Positions 1-13,037 are shown, counted from the first letter of the stretch. The stretch: 64,000 bases of DNA from Moringa oleifera (GCA_021397835.1 JAJFZO010000049.1:6825001-6889000), one strand, 5' to 3'. Translations and numbers: made by a program. The notes: a model not told the origin generated them from the sequence alone.

Positions 1-680
1 TGATATTTCAATACCAGCCATGTGCATGAGGCCAACAATTTGACAAGATATCCAACTTCCAGTACCTTGTTAGACATCCATAACTAATCTTCCAACTATT
101 AGTCAACTTTTACCTTTCAGTTAATCCACTTGAAACAAAATGAAGCAAAAAGGCAAAATATTGTGTAGAGAAGCATCATAAACATCAGATTACATATAAT
201 TCCAGGCCTACGATAGTAAACGTGATTACCCGAATTTCTCTTACGATGTTCACTTAGGAATTTCAAGCTTTCTCTTTCTTTTTTGTTTTTGGATAGAAAT
301 GTCAAGCCTGTCAACATAGGTTGTGTATATATGTATGTATGTATCAAGTATATATTTTCCTGATACATGTTCAATTCATGGATGAAGGACTCTAGCTGTT
401 ACATTTGTAATCCAATTCAATTAAACCGTCATTGCCCTCAAGCATAAACATGTAATCACATAATAAGATTGTGTGTACCATCCAACAGACCAGAAAACCA
501 TGACTAGCACATTCAAAAGTTATTCAAAATTTTCAAGCAGCAAAATAATACAAGGAAAAACATATAAATGCCCCCTACATGTGAAATCTATAGTTCATGA
601 TAACAGAAAATTCAAAATTTTAGAAGTAACAAGATTTTTTTCCCCATGTAAATCCACAACCCAGAAGGAATGAGAAAAAC
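1..680 (-). other. Intron of the Raf-like MAP3K gene, running off the left edge
   Basis: This stretch follows the splice donor after the exon ending at 681 on the minus strand (AG|GTTTTT). It is AT-rich and I find no further piece of the conserved protein here, so the intron appears to continue past the window edge. The short open frames in it have no recognisable product. Confidence 0.6.
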
Positions 681-3600
681 CTCGAACTAGCAGTGCGCTG
701 TTCGGCAATGACCCTTCTCCGGCTACGTCGCCAAAATGTGGTCGCAATGTTGGGTTCACTATGTGATAAACTGAGGGAGTGAAAAATAAATACATTCACA
801 AACATTCCATGACAGATACTTCATAGATTTTGAGTTAAATAATTTTTTGCTAAATTTGAAACAGAAAAGAAAATACAAACCAACAAGAAAGTTCCTTGCA
901 TAAGAGATAGGGGACTTATCAAGTAACACTAATTACCTCAATTTTCTCTCGATAGATGTGGAAGATCGTAACATCAAATTCCGCAATGAAGGACCTGATA
1001 TATGTGAAGATCCTTCTAATTTTCGGTGGAACTGAAGGCTCTCATCTTTTTCGGCACTGTAGCACAACAAACAAGAATGATAACCTTGTGGCTTCAGAAA
1101 GCATTGAACAAAGAAAAAAAGGTTACATATGGTTTGCATATGTGAATCTAGGTTCAAAATGACTGTCAGACACCATTGGCTGACCTGTCAGGATCAACTC
1201 TCTCTGAATACCCATATAGAGGACTGTTCGGCTCTAGTGGTGAATCACAGGAGTCATTTTCTGCAGAATCACTCTCCCCTGCAGCTGAGATATGGGTCAT
1301 AAAAATAGCTTTGGTTGATCGAGGTATCAGCTGACCCGGAAACCGCATGAGATCAACCAGTAGTTCCACAGAATTCAACACAACTATCACAGACATATGT
1401 TTATACGAGTCTACACACTCAATGGCCCCATCACTTGGCAAACCCTGATTGAACAAATCAAGAAAAAAGACAGCGCATTCAACCAATAGATAAAAATAAT
1501 TACTTTGGTTGGATGATTTTCTTTCCATTTGACTTAAATCCATATCCAAACTATTAAAAAGATGCAGATAGAAGAAACAACAGAAGCAGAACAGTGAGCT
1601 TACCACCACAAGCCTACTTTCTAGACCTACAGCATCAGCTAGAACCTTAAACATGATTGCTCGAGGACGACAAGAACCATGCCTTATTTGTCCCAGCATT
1701 TGGACACCGCGATTTTCAAAAAAGTTGGAGGTTTCCTCTAGTGCAGCTTTTGCTGGACTTTCCACAGTTGGCCGCTTATAAAAATCAGATACCTGTGCAG
1801 GGAATCGCATTAGCTTCAAAAGAGAAGCAGCTTACAGTAATTGAAGGGGAATATTAAGAAAAAGTTTAAAGAAACACTTTTACAAAACTTTTCCCCATAC
1901 TGAAGGCAAAGCTGGACTTTAAAGTGAAAAACAAGAAAGAAAATTGCAGTCCCACTGAACTGTTGATAGACCACTAGGAGATTCGGTTCATCCCTAAATT
2001 AATTTTTATTTTAAAAATGCAATACACAACAGACTGAAAAAGATCACGAGCTAGAATCTTCTTTCCTAGGGCTTCTTATGGTATAAGAAGCTCTACAATA
2101 GCTTCATTGAGATTTGCAGTCCAATAAATTAAAAGATTTTATGTAAGAATTCTATATCCTTTCTTTGCAATTCAAATAGAATACCAGCCTTTGGCTGTGT
2201 TTAATCTACATGGATTGCTCTTGACATCTCAATTTCTCTTTCACAAACCAGAGTCATACAAGTCTTCCTACATGACATTTATCAGCTGGGAGCAAAGATT
2301 CAATCACTTTTCTGTGGTACTTATAACTACCTCGACAGTTAGACTTCCAACAAACAGTATACAAGAAACTTGGTTCCAGCCATTGCATAGCACATAAGAA
2401 ATGCACTTTGAAAGTCCACATCTAAGGCATTAACATAACTCACACCCAATCAGCATGTACTAAGTTTGATAACAATTGAATAGGAGTCTTTTAGCTCTAC
2501 CCCTAGCCTCCGTTTGACAAAATCATCAACTAAGTACCATGATTGGGAAAGTATTGACCAGTTATTACAAGAATAGACAGAAAAGAAGTATACAACACGG
2601 AAAAAAATCTATACTATATATAATGAGGTTTTTGACCTTTAATGGACAGAAGTATCTCTTACCACTATATAAAAGAAGTGATATTAGGTTTTTGCATTTC
2701 TTCTTTCCCAACTTTTCATGTGGAGCTGGGATTTAATTTTAGTTTACATCTCACACATTAATTTATTACCATATACTTCAAGCAAATCTTATACAGACAA
2801 TCCAATACTGTGTAACTTAGTTATTAAGTTTCTCAAAATTTAACTAGAAGTACTTGCCCAAGAAAGGTGAAGTATAACTATTATAAATGATTTTATCTAA
2901 ATTCTAATAAAATGGTAAAGTTATGTTAAAATAAGAATTGATGAGATTTGAGGTATATAAGAGTACTTCTATTAACATGAACAATTTTAATGAAAAGTAC
3001 AACAATTCGATAATTAATGATTCCTAGAAGAAATTTTATGTTAACACTTTATTTGAAACCATGTAAATTTTGAAACTTAATTTTGCAAAAAGCACTCATT
3101 AGACAAGAATTATTCATATATTAATTTATTATGGTTAGTGTTATTGGTTAATGCTACCCAAAGTAAATACCTGAAGTTACATCATATAGTTAAAAATGTG
3201 TAAAAGAGTTCTAAAAAAATTAAGATAATATGGTAGTCCTCAAAACTTACATAAGATGACTTATAACTTCACTTGGCGACTTTATCATACTTCAAAAAAT
3301 AGCACATACCTCACATGCTTTCTAGTGAATAATAGTAAACTCATAGTTGTTTGATACATATACTGGTCCTTACATTTATGTATTATGAGCGAATAACAGA
3401 CATTTTACAGGAAATTGATATAGTGTCAAAGGAAGGAAGACTGCTTCCTTATAGAATTAGATAAAAAGGATAATGATAAAAAAATGATAACCAATTTAGT
3501 AAGTTGAACCTTAAAACATTTGTTATTTCTTACTTGCTTAGATAATTGATTTGCTACTTTAGAGGTTACTAAATTTATTTGCTGACCTTAACACGATATA

Positions 3601-6600
3601 AAAATTTGCTGATGTCATGAATTTCCTTTTAAAGATTGCTCCTGAAACTAAATTGTAGCCTTTTATATTTTATTTACTTAAATAGACACACACACACATT
3701 ATATACATAAACAGATACAATAATTAATCATGTATTATTAATCATGTGTAATGAAATGAACGTTAATCGATAGCTAGTAGAGGAAAAAATGTCCAAGTAT
3801 ACGAGGGTTACAAAAATATTCTCACCAATCCGGCGATCTTCTTAACAATTGCAGCTGGATTTGAGTTCAATCCTTTAACAAGTGCCACGATCAATTGCTT
3901 CAGCATAGATAGCTTTTTATCTTTCTCAGCATCTACAACAATGATATCAGCTTTGAAACCCTCTTCCCCCAAAGCATGAAGCTCATCCAAAGTAGGGATA
4001 CTATCAAAAAGATCCTTGAGCCTTTTATCCTGGATACAAATATATATTTGATATATTATATCATAACCAGTTGAACAAAACCTGTAAAAGAAACTGTAGG
4101 GTTTTTTTTTGTGACATGCTGAGACATGAATAAGTACAAGCTAAAACATATATCCAAGCAACACAGAACTAGGAGGCCAAGTTGCCGTCACTGGCTCATA
4201 GATCACTATAACCAGAGCGCTAGTCATCCCTGCCAAAATCCCCATCACAGATCTGCAGCCTCCTTGGCTAACTTGTGTAGGATCCTAAACCCGCTTGAGT
4301 GGATATAATAAGATGGAATAAGAAGACATAAAGATTAGAGAACATGGATAAAACTTATCACTGAGCATTAAAACCAACTAGTGAAAGTTTCACCGGTTAA
4401 AATGGAGTAAAATTAAATCTTAACTCATAGTAAGTTATATCGATAGGGAATCTCTGATGCATTTTGAAACAATCAACACCAAATTATTAACTTATACAAA
4501 TGTTCTTTTTGGTAAGTTTCTATTTGCTTTAGGCATAAAATACCACTCCAGGAGAACTATTGACATTTGAAAAATTTAGGATAACATACATGCTCCCCAT
4601 CCTAGAAGAAATCCTCATGGCATAGAGTAAACCTGATCAATGAGCAGTTATTTTCCCACAAGATATCTCATAGCTAGCCAAAATATTCAGCCTCCTTAAG
4701 GGACAGATGCAGAATGTTATTTACAGTAGGAGGAGGAAAAACGCAATGATATCATTTAAAAGGGCTTCAAGTAGAAATTGTACTTTTGAATATTAAATAG
4801 TACCACCTTTGACTACTAAACGAAACCTTTAGAGAAACTACAGATCTATACATATCACCTATCCCTGAACTGAACTCTTAGAGAATCAAAGAGTGGGAAG
4901 TCCTCTCACAGAACTTCTTGGTTCTCCTAGTTGAGAATAAAACCAAGGAACCCAACACATTTAAACCTCAACACTTGCATTTTCCTATGTAGGGAAGAAA
5001 TCTCAAGATAGAGAGAAGAAAGGTACTGTTCTTTGCATACAGTCAAAGAAACTATTTCCATCATCATTAATTTCTTGCAAAAACCTAAAACAATACATCA
5101 AACTTACAGCTCACTTCCATACCAACTATATTTCCATTTTTCTTTTCATTTTCGATTCAAGCCAAAATCACGTCTTCCTTCATTTTTGGTCACTAATTCA
5201 ACTCCACAAATATTTTCTACCCAATTCCGAAGAATATAAGCATGCCTTAATTGTCAAGCTTGGAAAGAGGAGTCCATCACTTAATCAAAACAGCAATGTA
5301 ACAATTTTCAAACTTTAAATTCACCTTATATTCATTTGATCTACAATGCTTCTCTCCTCCACAGCTACAGAACATCACATAAACCTAGAAAGCACATAAA
5401 CCTAGATACATCATCAACTTGATTTCTAGGTTTTCTACCAGATAAACAAGGCCACAGTATAAAGTTTACTAACTGATCATCTCTACCACTGCAGTAACAA
5501 TTGCTGCCACGACTGAGGAATTTCTGTTAGTATTTGGAGCAGCCTGACCAGGAACTTGAGCAATGAAACACTGGCCAACTAAGGGAAAAACTCTTCTATT
5601 TGGCTTGACCACAGCCTTTAATCTTCCGCATGCAAAGGAACTTTGATGACCACCAAACTGTTCCATGAGCATGTCCAAAGAAGATGCTCAGATATACTAA
5701 AACATCCTATATTCCTCCCCAGAGGACTCCTTTGAGTTAATAATGCCACCTTTTCAAAAGAAAATGAGAATCATTGTTGGCCCTTTAACTCCAATTCCCA
5801 GTTGCTATATTGCATTATTCAGCCACTGTGCCCCCTAAACCCACAATTGCTCAGCAACCACATTGCAATTGGGGGTCATTTCACCAGGTGCCACAGAACT
5901 TTATACCCCTAAGCATGTCTTAGCAGTCATACAGCTCAATACTCGCTAATCCATGTTTTCTTTGATCATCTGTAAATGCAATACCCCCTTAACACTATTT
6001 GGAATTCGTGCTTGTAGAAGAAACTCATGATCTAAAAGATTTCTTCACCAGTGGATATTTTGTGAATTGATCCAAACATTGTTGTCCCTCCAAAAGTTAA
6101 CAGTCAAAATGTAAGGTTCTCAAATTATGCAACTGTTTCCCAGTTTGGCTGAAACAACTCATTTGCTATATCATAACACTAATCTTTAGTCTTTCCTACT
6201 TTTTTCATAACATGACATTATGAATGGCCAAATTTGATGATTGCATTGAAGATCTGATCCTAACTTGAGAGTCTCATATTGACAAGGACAAGCAGGAAAC
6301 ATATACAAACATTTATTGCTTTCGATTGAACAGAAAAATTTACTAAAACTGTAATAAAACACTCATTATATTTTCCTCTTTCTTTCCTTAAATATGATGC
6401 AAAAGAGGAATTCAAAGTGCACTTGAACAAGAGGAGATGCATAACCAAAGAGAGTAAAGGATAACAAGAAAAAATTCATATAGAGTCAACCAAGCAATAG
6501 CTGTCCTTCAATCTTGCATGATAAGCTAAGGAGACAAGACATAATCATCAAATAGAAAAAGTAAAATAAAATAATATCCGATTTTTTTATAGTCACACCA

Positions 6601-6934
6601 CTAACAGAACTATCAGAAGGCTTGGGTTCCAGCATCATCTGCGAAATCAATTAATTACAAAGCCTACTATGTAAAATTCAATTCTCACCGGAATGACAGA
6701 GTAGAAACCATTTGGAATCGGTTGAGAAAGCATTCCAGTGCTCCAAAGAATTTGTGATGCTGTTTGAGATGACAACCCATCATGCTCAAAATTTCTAGGT
6801 GATTCTTTAATACTCAACGTTTCTTCTTGAGAACTCAAAGAAACAGATCCAAATTTTTCAATAAAATCTGAAGGCCACCATGTTGCATTAGAAGGCCCTT
6901 GCTCTGCTCCTGCATCATCTCGTGTCTCCTCCAT
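681..6934 (-). CDS. Raf-like MAP kinase kinase kinase, EDR1/SIS8 type (N-terminal half, partial)
   Basis: Cytosolic/nuclear Ser/Thr kinases of this group act in stress, sugar and defence signalling; only the regulatory N-terminal EDR1 domain is inside the window. I place six coding exons on the minus strand: 6689-6934, 3826-4029, 1604-1792, 1185-1444, 937-1056 and 681-770, all with GT-AG borders and matching phase (1109 nt, about 369 codons). The start ATG at 6934 opens MEETRDDAG. Family landmarks follow: WWPSDFIEKFGSVSL, SQTASQILWSTGMLS, IPTLDELHALGEEGFKADII, RGVQMLGQIRHGSCRPRAI, CVDSYKHMSVIVVLNSVELL, and SLSHSEPNIATTFWRRSRR at the last visible exon. Introns of about 2.0 kb (1793-3825) and 2.7 kb (4030-6688) are long for this part. 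The kinase domain must lie left of base 1. Assignment to SIS8/MAPKKK-delta rather than another EDR1-like paralogue rests on the N-terminal sequence as I remember the family. Confidence 0.9.
1793..3825 (-). other. Intron between MAP3K coding exons 2 and 3
   Basis: Bounded by donor TTG|GTGAGA at 3825 and acceptor CTGCACAG|GTATCT at 1793 (minus strand). AT-rich. No coding or repeat structure is recognised; small open frames appear to be chance. Confidence 0.75.
4030..6688 (-). other. Intron between MAP3K coding exons 1 and 2
   Basis: Bounded by donor CCG|GTGAGA at 6688 and acceptor ATCCAG|GATAAA at 4030 (minus strand). Two patches (about 4165-4305 and 5470-5680) are less AT-rich than the rest; the second holds a 69-codon open frame on the minus strand that does not resemble EDR1-family protein. 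Otherwise nothing recognised. Confidence 0.7.
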
Positions 6935-6999
6935 GTCCTTAAGTAATTGGGATGTAAAACCATTTCGCCCCTCCTTCTACCCCATAAAATCTTCTCAAT

Positions 7000-7079
7000 C
7001 TAGAAACAATGCTTACGCAGCAAGTAGTTGAACACAAACTTCTCTAGCACTGTCTTGATTGAGCCAGAGGCCATTTGAC
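7000..7079 (-). promoter_or_regulatory. Candidate leader exon with upstream ORF of the MAP3K gene
   Basis: Read on the minus strand, acceptor TCTATAG|GTC at 7079 and donor CTGC|GTAAGC at 7017 bracket a 63-nt segment about 80 nt before the MAP3K start. An ATG at 7074 opens a frame of 24 codons (7000-7074 if unspliced) beginning MASGSIKTVLEKFVF. Spliced directly to the start exon, the frame would not match the main protein. Upstream ORFs in plant kinase leaders often repress translation; here that is inference. Confidence 0.4.
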
Positions 7080-8307
7080 CTATAGAACAAATAGAATAAA
7101 ATTAAAATTAAACTCACAAAAGGCAGGAAGAACTCACTAAAAGCAGGATGTTCTTCCAGAGACTAAAAATGACACAGAAAGCAGAGTATCTTATATATAA
7201 AGGTAATACATAAAACGTAAACAAGACATTGAGCAAATGTTATTTCAAGGCACTGAAATCTGCAATAAATTCAAAAACAATGTTGTCATATAAGTGGCAT
7301 TCTTCTCTCTCTTTACCAAAATCTTAGCTATCATTAAATGGCAATGAATAACTATAGTACAAAATATATTTTACAAACACAGATACGCACACATACAAAG
7401 GCACATTACGTGCACATTAACTGCTACATTTTTCCTTTCCGGGCATGATGTTTCCAACACTGTTATTACAACCTATGCTTTACCATCCCTCTGGAAACTT
7501 TCCAAATTTTCATTCCAAGAATTTCACATCTAACTACACTTGCCTTCCAAGTTTCAAACTCAAAAAATCTATCAAGAAACCCTCAAGGCAACCAGAAACA
7601 AGAACCATTCACGCATCCACACGTGCACACACACACACAAAGCAATTCAAGATAAAAATTTAGCACAGAATTCAACGACAATCAGATGAGTCACAATGCT
7701 TAAGCACAACTACATACTACACAGAAGAGAATAATAATACAGCCATACATCAAGGAAAACTACATTGGTCTCGACAAAAAATAAAATCATTGAAGTAAAA
7801 GGAAAGCATGGCAGATGGCCAATGAGACCTAAAATCCAATCCTCAAAATTCATAAGATAAATTATTTTGAAAAGCAAACCAACAAAGCCACATAATTCAA
7901 TCTGTAATTTGTAGTAGCAATGCAGTGAACCGTTTGTGTGTCACTGACAGGCAAAATTTGAAGCCAAAGATCGCTTAGGTATACAGAAAAGCAAAATTTA
8001 GATCAAACTCTGAGATCCTAGAACAAACTAGATTATTAGAAAAGTTCGAATCCTTCCAAAACTTGAGGTGAGCCACTCTGAATCAACTATTACGCATTCC
8101 TAAATTACAGTTGGATCCTACCTTCCACTGGAAGTTAGCAGAGTAAAATCCAAACAACAGATCAATCCAAACAACAATCAATGCTTTCACCAATCAAATA
8201 CGGCTCTCTCTACCAAAATCAACTTCGAAACGCAACAAACGCAGCTCCAATCACGAATCAGAAACCGTAAAAACTCCATTGATCAGAGGAGTAGGAGAAG
8301 GTCTTAC

Positions 8308-8406
8308 CACCAGCAGATCCGTGCACTCGAATCCCCAGCCAATAGCATTTGAATCTCTACATCACACTCCTGTTATACAGATAGCAAACAGATACATGTC
8401 TAGGTA

Positions 8407-8432
<26 letters not shown>
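8308..8432 (-). promoter_or_regulatory. Probable first non-coding exon and start region of the MAP3K gene
   Basis: The minus strand shows a good donor, GTAAGACC, directly left of 8308, preceded by less AT-rich transcribed-looking DNA and by a long CT tract (GA repeat on the plus strand, about 8405-8432). Pyrimidine-rich stretches are common at plant transcription start regions and leaders. The exact start site cannot be fixed from sequence. Confidence 0.45.
8405..8432. repeat. GA/CT microsatellite
   Basis: Near-perfect (AG)n tract on the plus strand at the presumed start region of the minus-strand MAP3K gene. Further GA-rich tracts occur at 8583-8602 and 8733-8751. Confidence 0.9.
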
Positions 8433-8437
<5 letters not shown>

Positions 8438-8719
8438 AGGTAGAGTGAGAAAGAAATAAATGTTTAAGGGGAGTGAAGAAAAGACTCAAAAAGAGAGAGA
8501 AATGGGATGTGAGGACGGTATATATATAGAGAGTGATGTAAATACAAAATATAAATATCTATATATAGGGAGAGAGTGGGGTGAGAGAGAAAGAGAGAGG
8601 GAGATTGATTCAATTTTTTTGGGTTATACTATAAACATTTTTGATTGATTTAATTTCTATCCATGTCCGATGAGGAAAGCGATGGGCTTTTGCGATGTGA
8701 GAGAGAGAAAGAGGCCGTG

Positions 8720-8730
8720 AGTCACGTGCA
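8720..8730. promoter_or_regulatory. G-box (CACGTG) upstream of the MAP3K gene
   Basis: The palindrome CACGTG at 8723-8728 sits about 300-400 bp upstream of the presumed MAP3K start, inside a locally GC-rich, GA-rich stretch (8690-8880). CACGTG is the bZIP/bHLH core site. Function here is inference. Confidence 0.35.
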
Positions 8731-8879
8731 CGCAGAGAGAGAGAGAGAGAGGAGGGATCTGGGGACCTCTCTCACACAGCCAGCTGGCACCGGGGGTTGG
8801 CTCACCAATATCCACACCTTCGTCCGCGTGAATCACCCCCACTCCCCTCACGCTCCCTCCCTCCCTTTCCCCCTCTTTT

Positions 8880-9800
8880 TAAAAAATAAATAATTTAATT
8901 TGCATAAGTCAATCTATTGCCTTCGTGGAAGTATTATGTTATAATAATTTTTATGCTTTTTGTTTTTTTCCTTTTTTATGAATATTTTTGTACTATAATT
9001 GAATTTTTTTTGCATATGGTAAAAACAAAATGTGTTTAAATTGTATATCCCTTGAGCATATTATTAAGCAGCTAACTTTTAATTACGCATGCAAATAATT
9101 CATTTGTGATATCTTTTCATGGAAGAAAAGGGCACCAATCTAGAAGGTCTAGTACAAAATTTTTTAACTTATTAATCTATGTTTTCTTAAATTTTAATAT
9201 AGTTATAGGTACTAATGCAATCTTCTAACCTTATACATTAAATTTAATATTATTTCAACATTTCAAAAAAATTAAAAAAATATTTTAACATCAAATTTTT
9301 TTATCTTCAATCCATTTACACCAAATTAATATTTATAAATATTATTTTAATAATATTAAAAATAATTATTAATAAATAATACTTATAATATTAATTTATT
9401 TAAAATAATAAAATAATTAATTTAACTTGAAATTTTAATTAATTTATCTTACATAAATAAATATTATACAATAAATTATTTTTTAAGTAATTTTTTAAAA
9501 TTAATAATTTGTCAACCTAATTTTATAACTATGTTTTCTTCTTAATTTTTATTTAATTGTTTTTGAGTAAATGATATTTTTAAAATAATATATGACAGTT
9601 TTTATAGTGGTTTGAAATAAATGATTTAAATTGATATTAAAATTTTATTAAATAACTGATATAAAATAAAATAAAATTATTAACATATTATAATATTTAA
9701 TTTTTTGAATTACTATAACGATCCTACAAGTGTTTAATTAATACATCACGAAATACAAAATAAGTTTTTTTATTCTGATTTACTTATTTCAAGTAAAAAA
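8880..9800. other. AT-rich intergenic DNA
   Basis: Extremely AT-rich, dominated by runs of A and T and short TAATAT-type repeats. I see no gene or element in it. Confidence 0.7.
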
Positions 9801-10780
9801 TTCTGAAAACCTGATAGTTTCGTCCATTATCATCTTAACTTTTATGGCTGATGTTTCTCCCTAATTTTTAATATCAACATCATCAAGTTTATCTTCAATG
9901 ATTATATTATGCATTATTATACACGCAATCATTATATGATGTAGTACATTTCTTTTCAAAAGCGTGCAGATCCTTCAATTATTATAACCCTTGATTGGAG
10001 AACTCCAAATGCACGTTCCGTATCCTTCATACATGCTTCTTGCAGTTTTGCAAATAATTTTTTTTTAAACCTTGATAATTATGAATTGTTTGTATAAGAG
10101 TTAATCGTTTAGGATATATACCCTATAATAATAATAACCCATGTGATACTCATTTCTATTAATGACATAATGAGATGGAGGTGTTGTACCTTTAACAAGG
10201 TTCATAAACAAATGGGATGCCTTCAACACATTAATATTATTGCTAGAATCAGACAAGCCAAAATATGCATGATAAATCCACAAATTATATGCAGCTACAA
10301 CTTCAAGAATAATAGTTGAGGATCCATTACATTCACTATATTGTCCTGTCAAAACAGTAGAACAATTTTTTCACTTTCACATACAATCTAAACTCCTTAG
10401 TATTCTAAGAAATTCACGTTTCTCACTAACTTTAAGCAACCTTACAATATCATCAGCGTTTAGTGCTCTTAGATAACGTTTTTCGAAGACCTCCATAATA
10501 GCTTGATAAAATCTTTTTATACTTTCAATTGTTGTAAATTTTTTAATTTCTATGTACTCATCAGTTACATTTGCTGATATATTATAAGCCAACATTCAAA
10601 AAACAGCTGCTACTTTTGTAAATTAAACAGTCCAAATTTACCCAACACATCTCGTCGTTGCACAAAGCAGTTGTCATGAGCTTCGATAACATTAATGATA
10701 CGAAGGAATAAATTTTTACCTATTCGAAATCATCTATAAAACATTGATTTATCAAATTTTGGGTTCTTTGTGGAGTAGTA
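9800..10780 (-). pseudogene. PIF/Harbinger-type transposase (DDE_Tnp_4, plant transposon protein), decayed
   Basis: Two open pieces on the minus strand carry the family in order. 10377-10595 reads MLAYNISANVTDEYIEI, then SIKRFYQAIMEVF, YLRALNADDIVRLL and RILRSLDCM. 10101-10352 continues with GQYSECNGSSTIILEVVAAY, LWIYHAYFGLSDSSNNINVL and the MGYYYY stretch. Downstream, near 9900-9950, a further piece reads IACIIMHN. Upstream of 10600 remains resembling the RDVLGKFGL part can be followed to about 10780. These match the DDE domain of nucleases that move Harbinger DNA elements. Stops and frame changes between pieces make it dead. I could not define terminal inverted repeats. Confidence 0.8.
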
Positions 10781-11156
10781 ATTTCATAAATTATGTTCAA
10801 TTTTTGCTCGTTCACGATTGATTGTTCTATGACTATGAACTGAGCTTTCATGTCTTTGTTGACTGGTTTAATAGTTCATATACTCAAGCATGAAGAGATT
10901 ATTGCTGACAAGTAGATTTTGTAATACTGATTGTTAGGCTTGAATGGTTTAAAGATATGTCTCCATAAATGAAGTAAGGTCAACTTCATCATTAATAGTC
11001 GAGAATGAAGATAAAGATGGCATATGAGATAGACTAATAATAAAATTTATTGTTGAATAAAATATTTATGGATGGTTGAATAACAATATGGATAAAGAGT
11101 TGAATAAAAAAATAGATGGTGATATGTTGTCTTTTATAAATAAAAATAAACAATAT

Positions 11157-11810
11157 GATAATATCCAATGTATCTTGTACGAATCATTGGGTGAAAAAAA
11201 ATTATTCAATCTAAATTATTCATTTTAAATCACACAATATCTAAGATGTATCATAAACTCTAAGACATGTAATAATATTTGATGTATCTTGTATGAACCA
11301 TTAGACAAAAAAAAATTAATAAAAATCATTCATTTCAAATCATACAACATTCGAAGTGTATCATGAATTTCAAGACACATGATAATATCCAACGTATTTT
11401 ATATAATCATTGGATAAAAAAATAATTCAATTTAAACTATTTATTTCAAATCACATAACATCTGAGGTATATCACAAATTCAAAACATGTGACAATACTC
11501 AACATGTCTTGTACAAACTAATGGATGAAAAAAATGATTCAATTTAAACCATTTGTTTCAAATCACATAACATCCAATGTATGTCATGAATTTCAAAATA
11601 TATGACAATATCTAACATATCTTGTATGAACCATTAGATAAAAAACGATTCAATCTAAATCATTCATTTCAAATCACATAATATCCAAGGTATGTTATGA
11701 ACTTCAAGAGGTGACAATATCTAACATATCTTACATGAACCATTAAATGAAACAAGTAAAATCTAAATTGTTCATTTCAAATCACACAACATTTGAAATC
11801 TGTCATATAA
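11157..11810. repeat. Tandem array, about 111-bp unit, six copies
   Basis: Units begin with GATAATATCCAA-type sequence at about 11157, 11271, 11381, 11491, 11604 and 11713 (spacing 109-114 bp). Each contains CATTTCAAATCACACAACAT and an ATGTATCATGAA-like block. Copies differ at many positions, so the array is old. It lies about 380 bp from the Harbinger relic and may be part of a larger mobile element. Confidence 0.85.
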
Positions 11811-12735
11811 CAATATTGAAAAAATATTCTACATGCTAATAATTACGTAAATTGTTAATGAATTGTTATCTTTGAAATCGGGATACTTTTCTTCTTCCTG
11901 TTTCAAAACCTCTTTCAAGATTTAATGACACACTACCCCAAATATATCTTCAAGTTCAAAGTTAGGTTAATGATTATATAAATTGTATACATATTGCTTT
12001 ATATTCTAATGATGAAGATCGACTCGCCATATTTATCTTAATATTTTCCAAAATATGATTATCGGTACAAATCAATCAACTCTTCAATTCTGATCTCACA
12101 TTAAAAAAGAATATCATAAAGTTTTATTAATGCACATTACTAATATTTGACCAAAAAGATCTCTATAAACACGAATGTAAACAATCATGGCAACTATTGC
12201 TAAGCTAAGAGGAAATGTTCGATAAATTAAAATTTTGAATTCAAATGGTGCTTCAAAATAAGATATTTTAAGCATTCTTATATTTTATTTATTAAATTTG
12301 ATAAGAGTTTTGTATATTTAAATCCTTTTTTTAATGATGTCTTGCAATTAGATAAATCCAAATCTCTACTACTAGAAGATTCAAAGTTCAAAAGAGGTTT
12401 CAAATTTGATCATATGTGATTTTTTTCTTAAAAATATTGAGAAATTTACTCACATTGATCCCAATCAAAGCATTATTTATAAAAAATTGAGCTAGTTGCA
12501 ATAATAAATCCCATATAAAGTTCAACTCGTCAAAGTTTATAAGTGCTTTATCATTTTTTATTGATTTAAATACTAATTTTGAAGGCAAAGATTTATATAA
12601 TAATAACAACCAACCCCAATGTCTGATTGGAAGGGACAAAAAAATGAAAAAAAAAAAATAAAGATTTTCAAGAATATTTCAAATCTATGAAGTAAGAAAC
12701 AGATCAATTCAGACAAATTATCCTAAGAAATGGTG
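11811..12735. other. AT-rich intergenic DNA
   Basis: No gene or repeat recognised. The 79-codon frame at 12400-12639 on the minus strand has no resemblance I can name. Confidence 0.55.
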
Positions 12736-12739
12736 TATT

Positions 12740-13037
12740 TATGCAAGAAGCACAATCGCTCCTCCAAAGAATGTTGAGATCTAACTTCTACGAGCTAAAA
12801 ATAATGCAAGAAAATTGAAATTACGAGAATGCAGGAGAAAATCAAAATTTTGAAGAAAATGTCTCAATTCTATAAAAGATCTAATATTATGTGAGGCTAT
12901 TCGAAATGAACAAATGAGAATTTATACAAAACAAGCTCAAGATCAATAATTTAAAAGAATGAGTGGATTATCTAATGCATTTAATTAATATTTTCGTGGT
13001 GTAACAAGAAATAGAGATAACTTTCTTACATTTTAAA
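12740..13037 (+). pseudogene. Decayed coding remnant, product not recognised
   Basis: From about 12860 one plus-strand frame reads CEAIRNEQMRIYTKQAQDQ, a stop, FKRMSGLSNAFN, a stop, then YFRGVTRNRDNF before a final stop at about 13037. Both internal stops are TAA. The composition (Arg, Gln, Asn rich) looks like a real protein end rather than random AT-rich frame. It may be the second protein of the nearby Harbinger element or another transposon; I cannot assign it. Confidence 0.3.

Noticed and set aside
8035..8060. tRNA-like B box (GTTCGAATCC)
   Set aside because: No cloverleaf, A box or acceptor stem can be formed around it.
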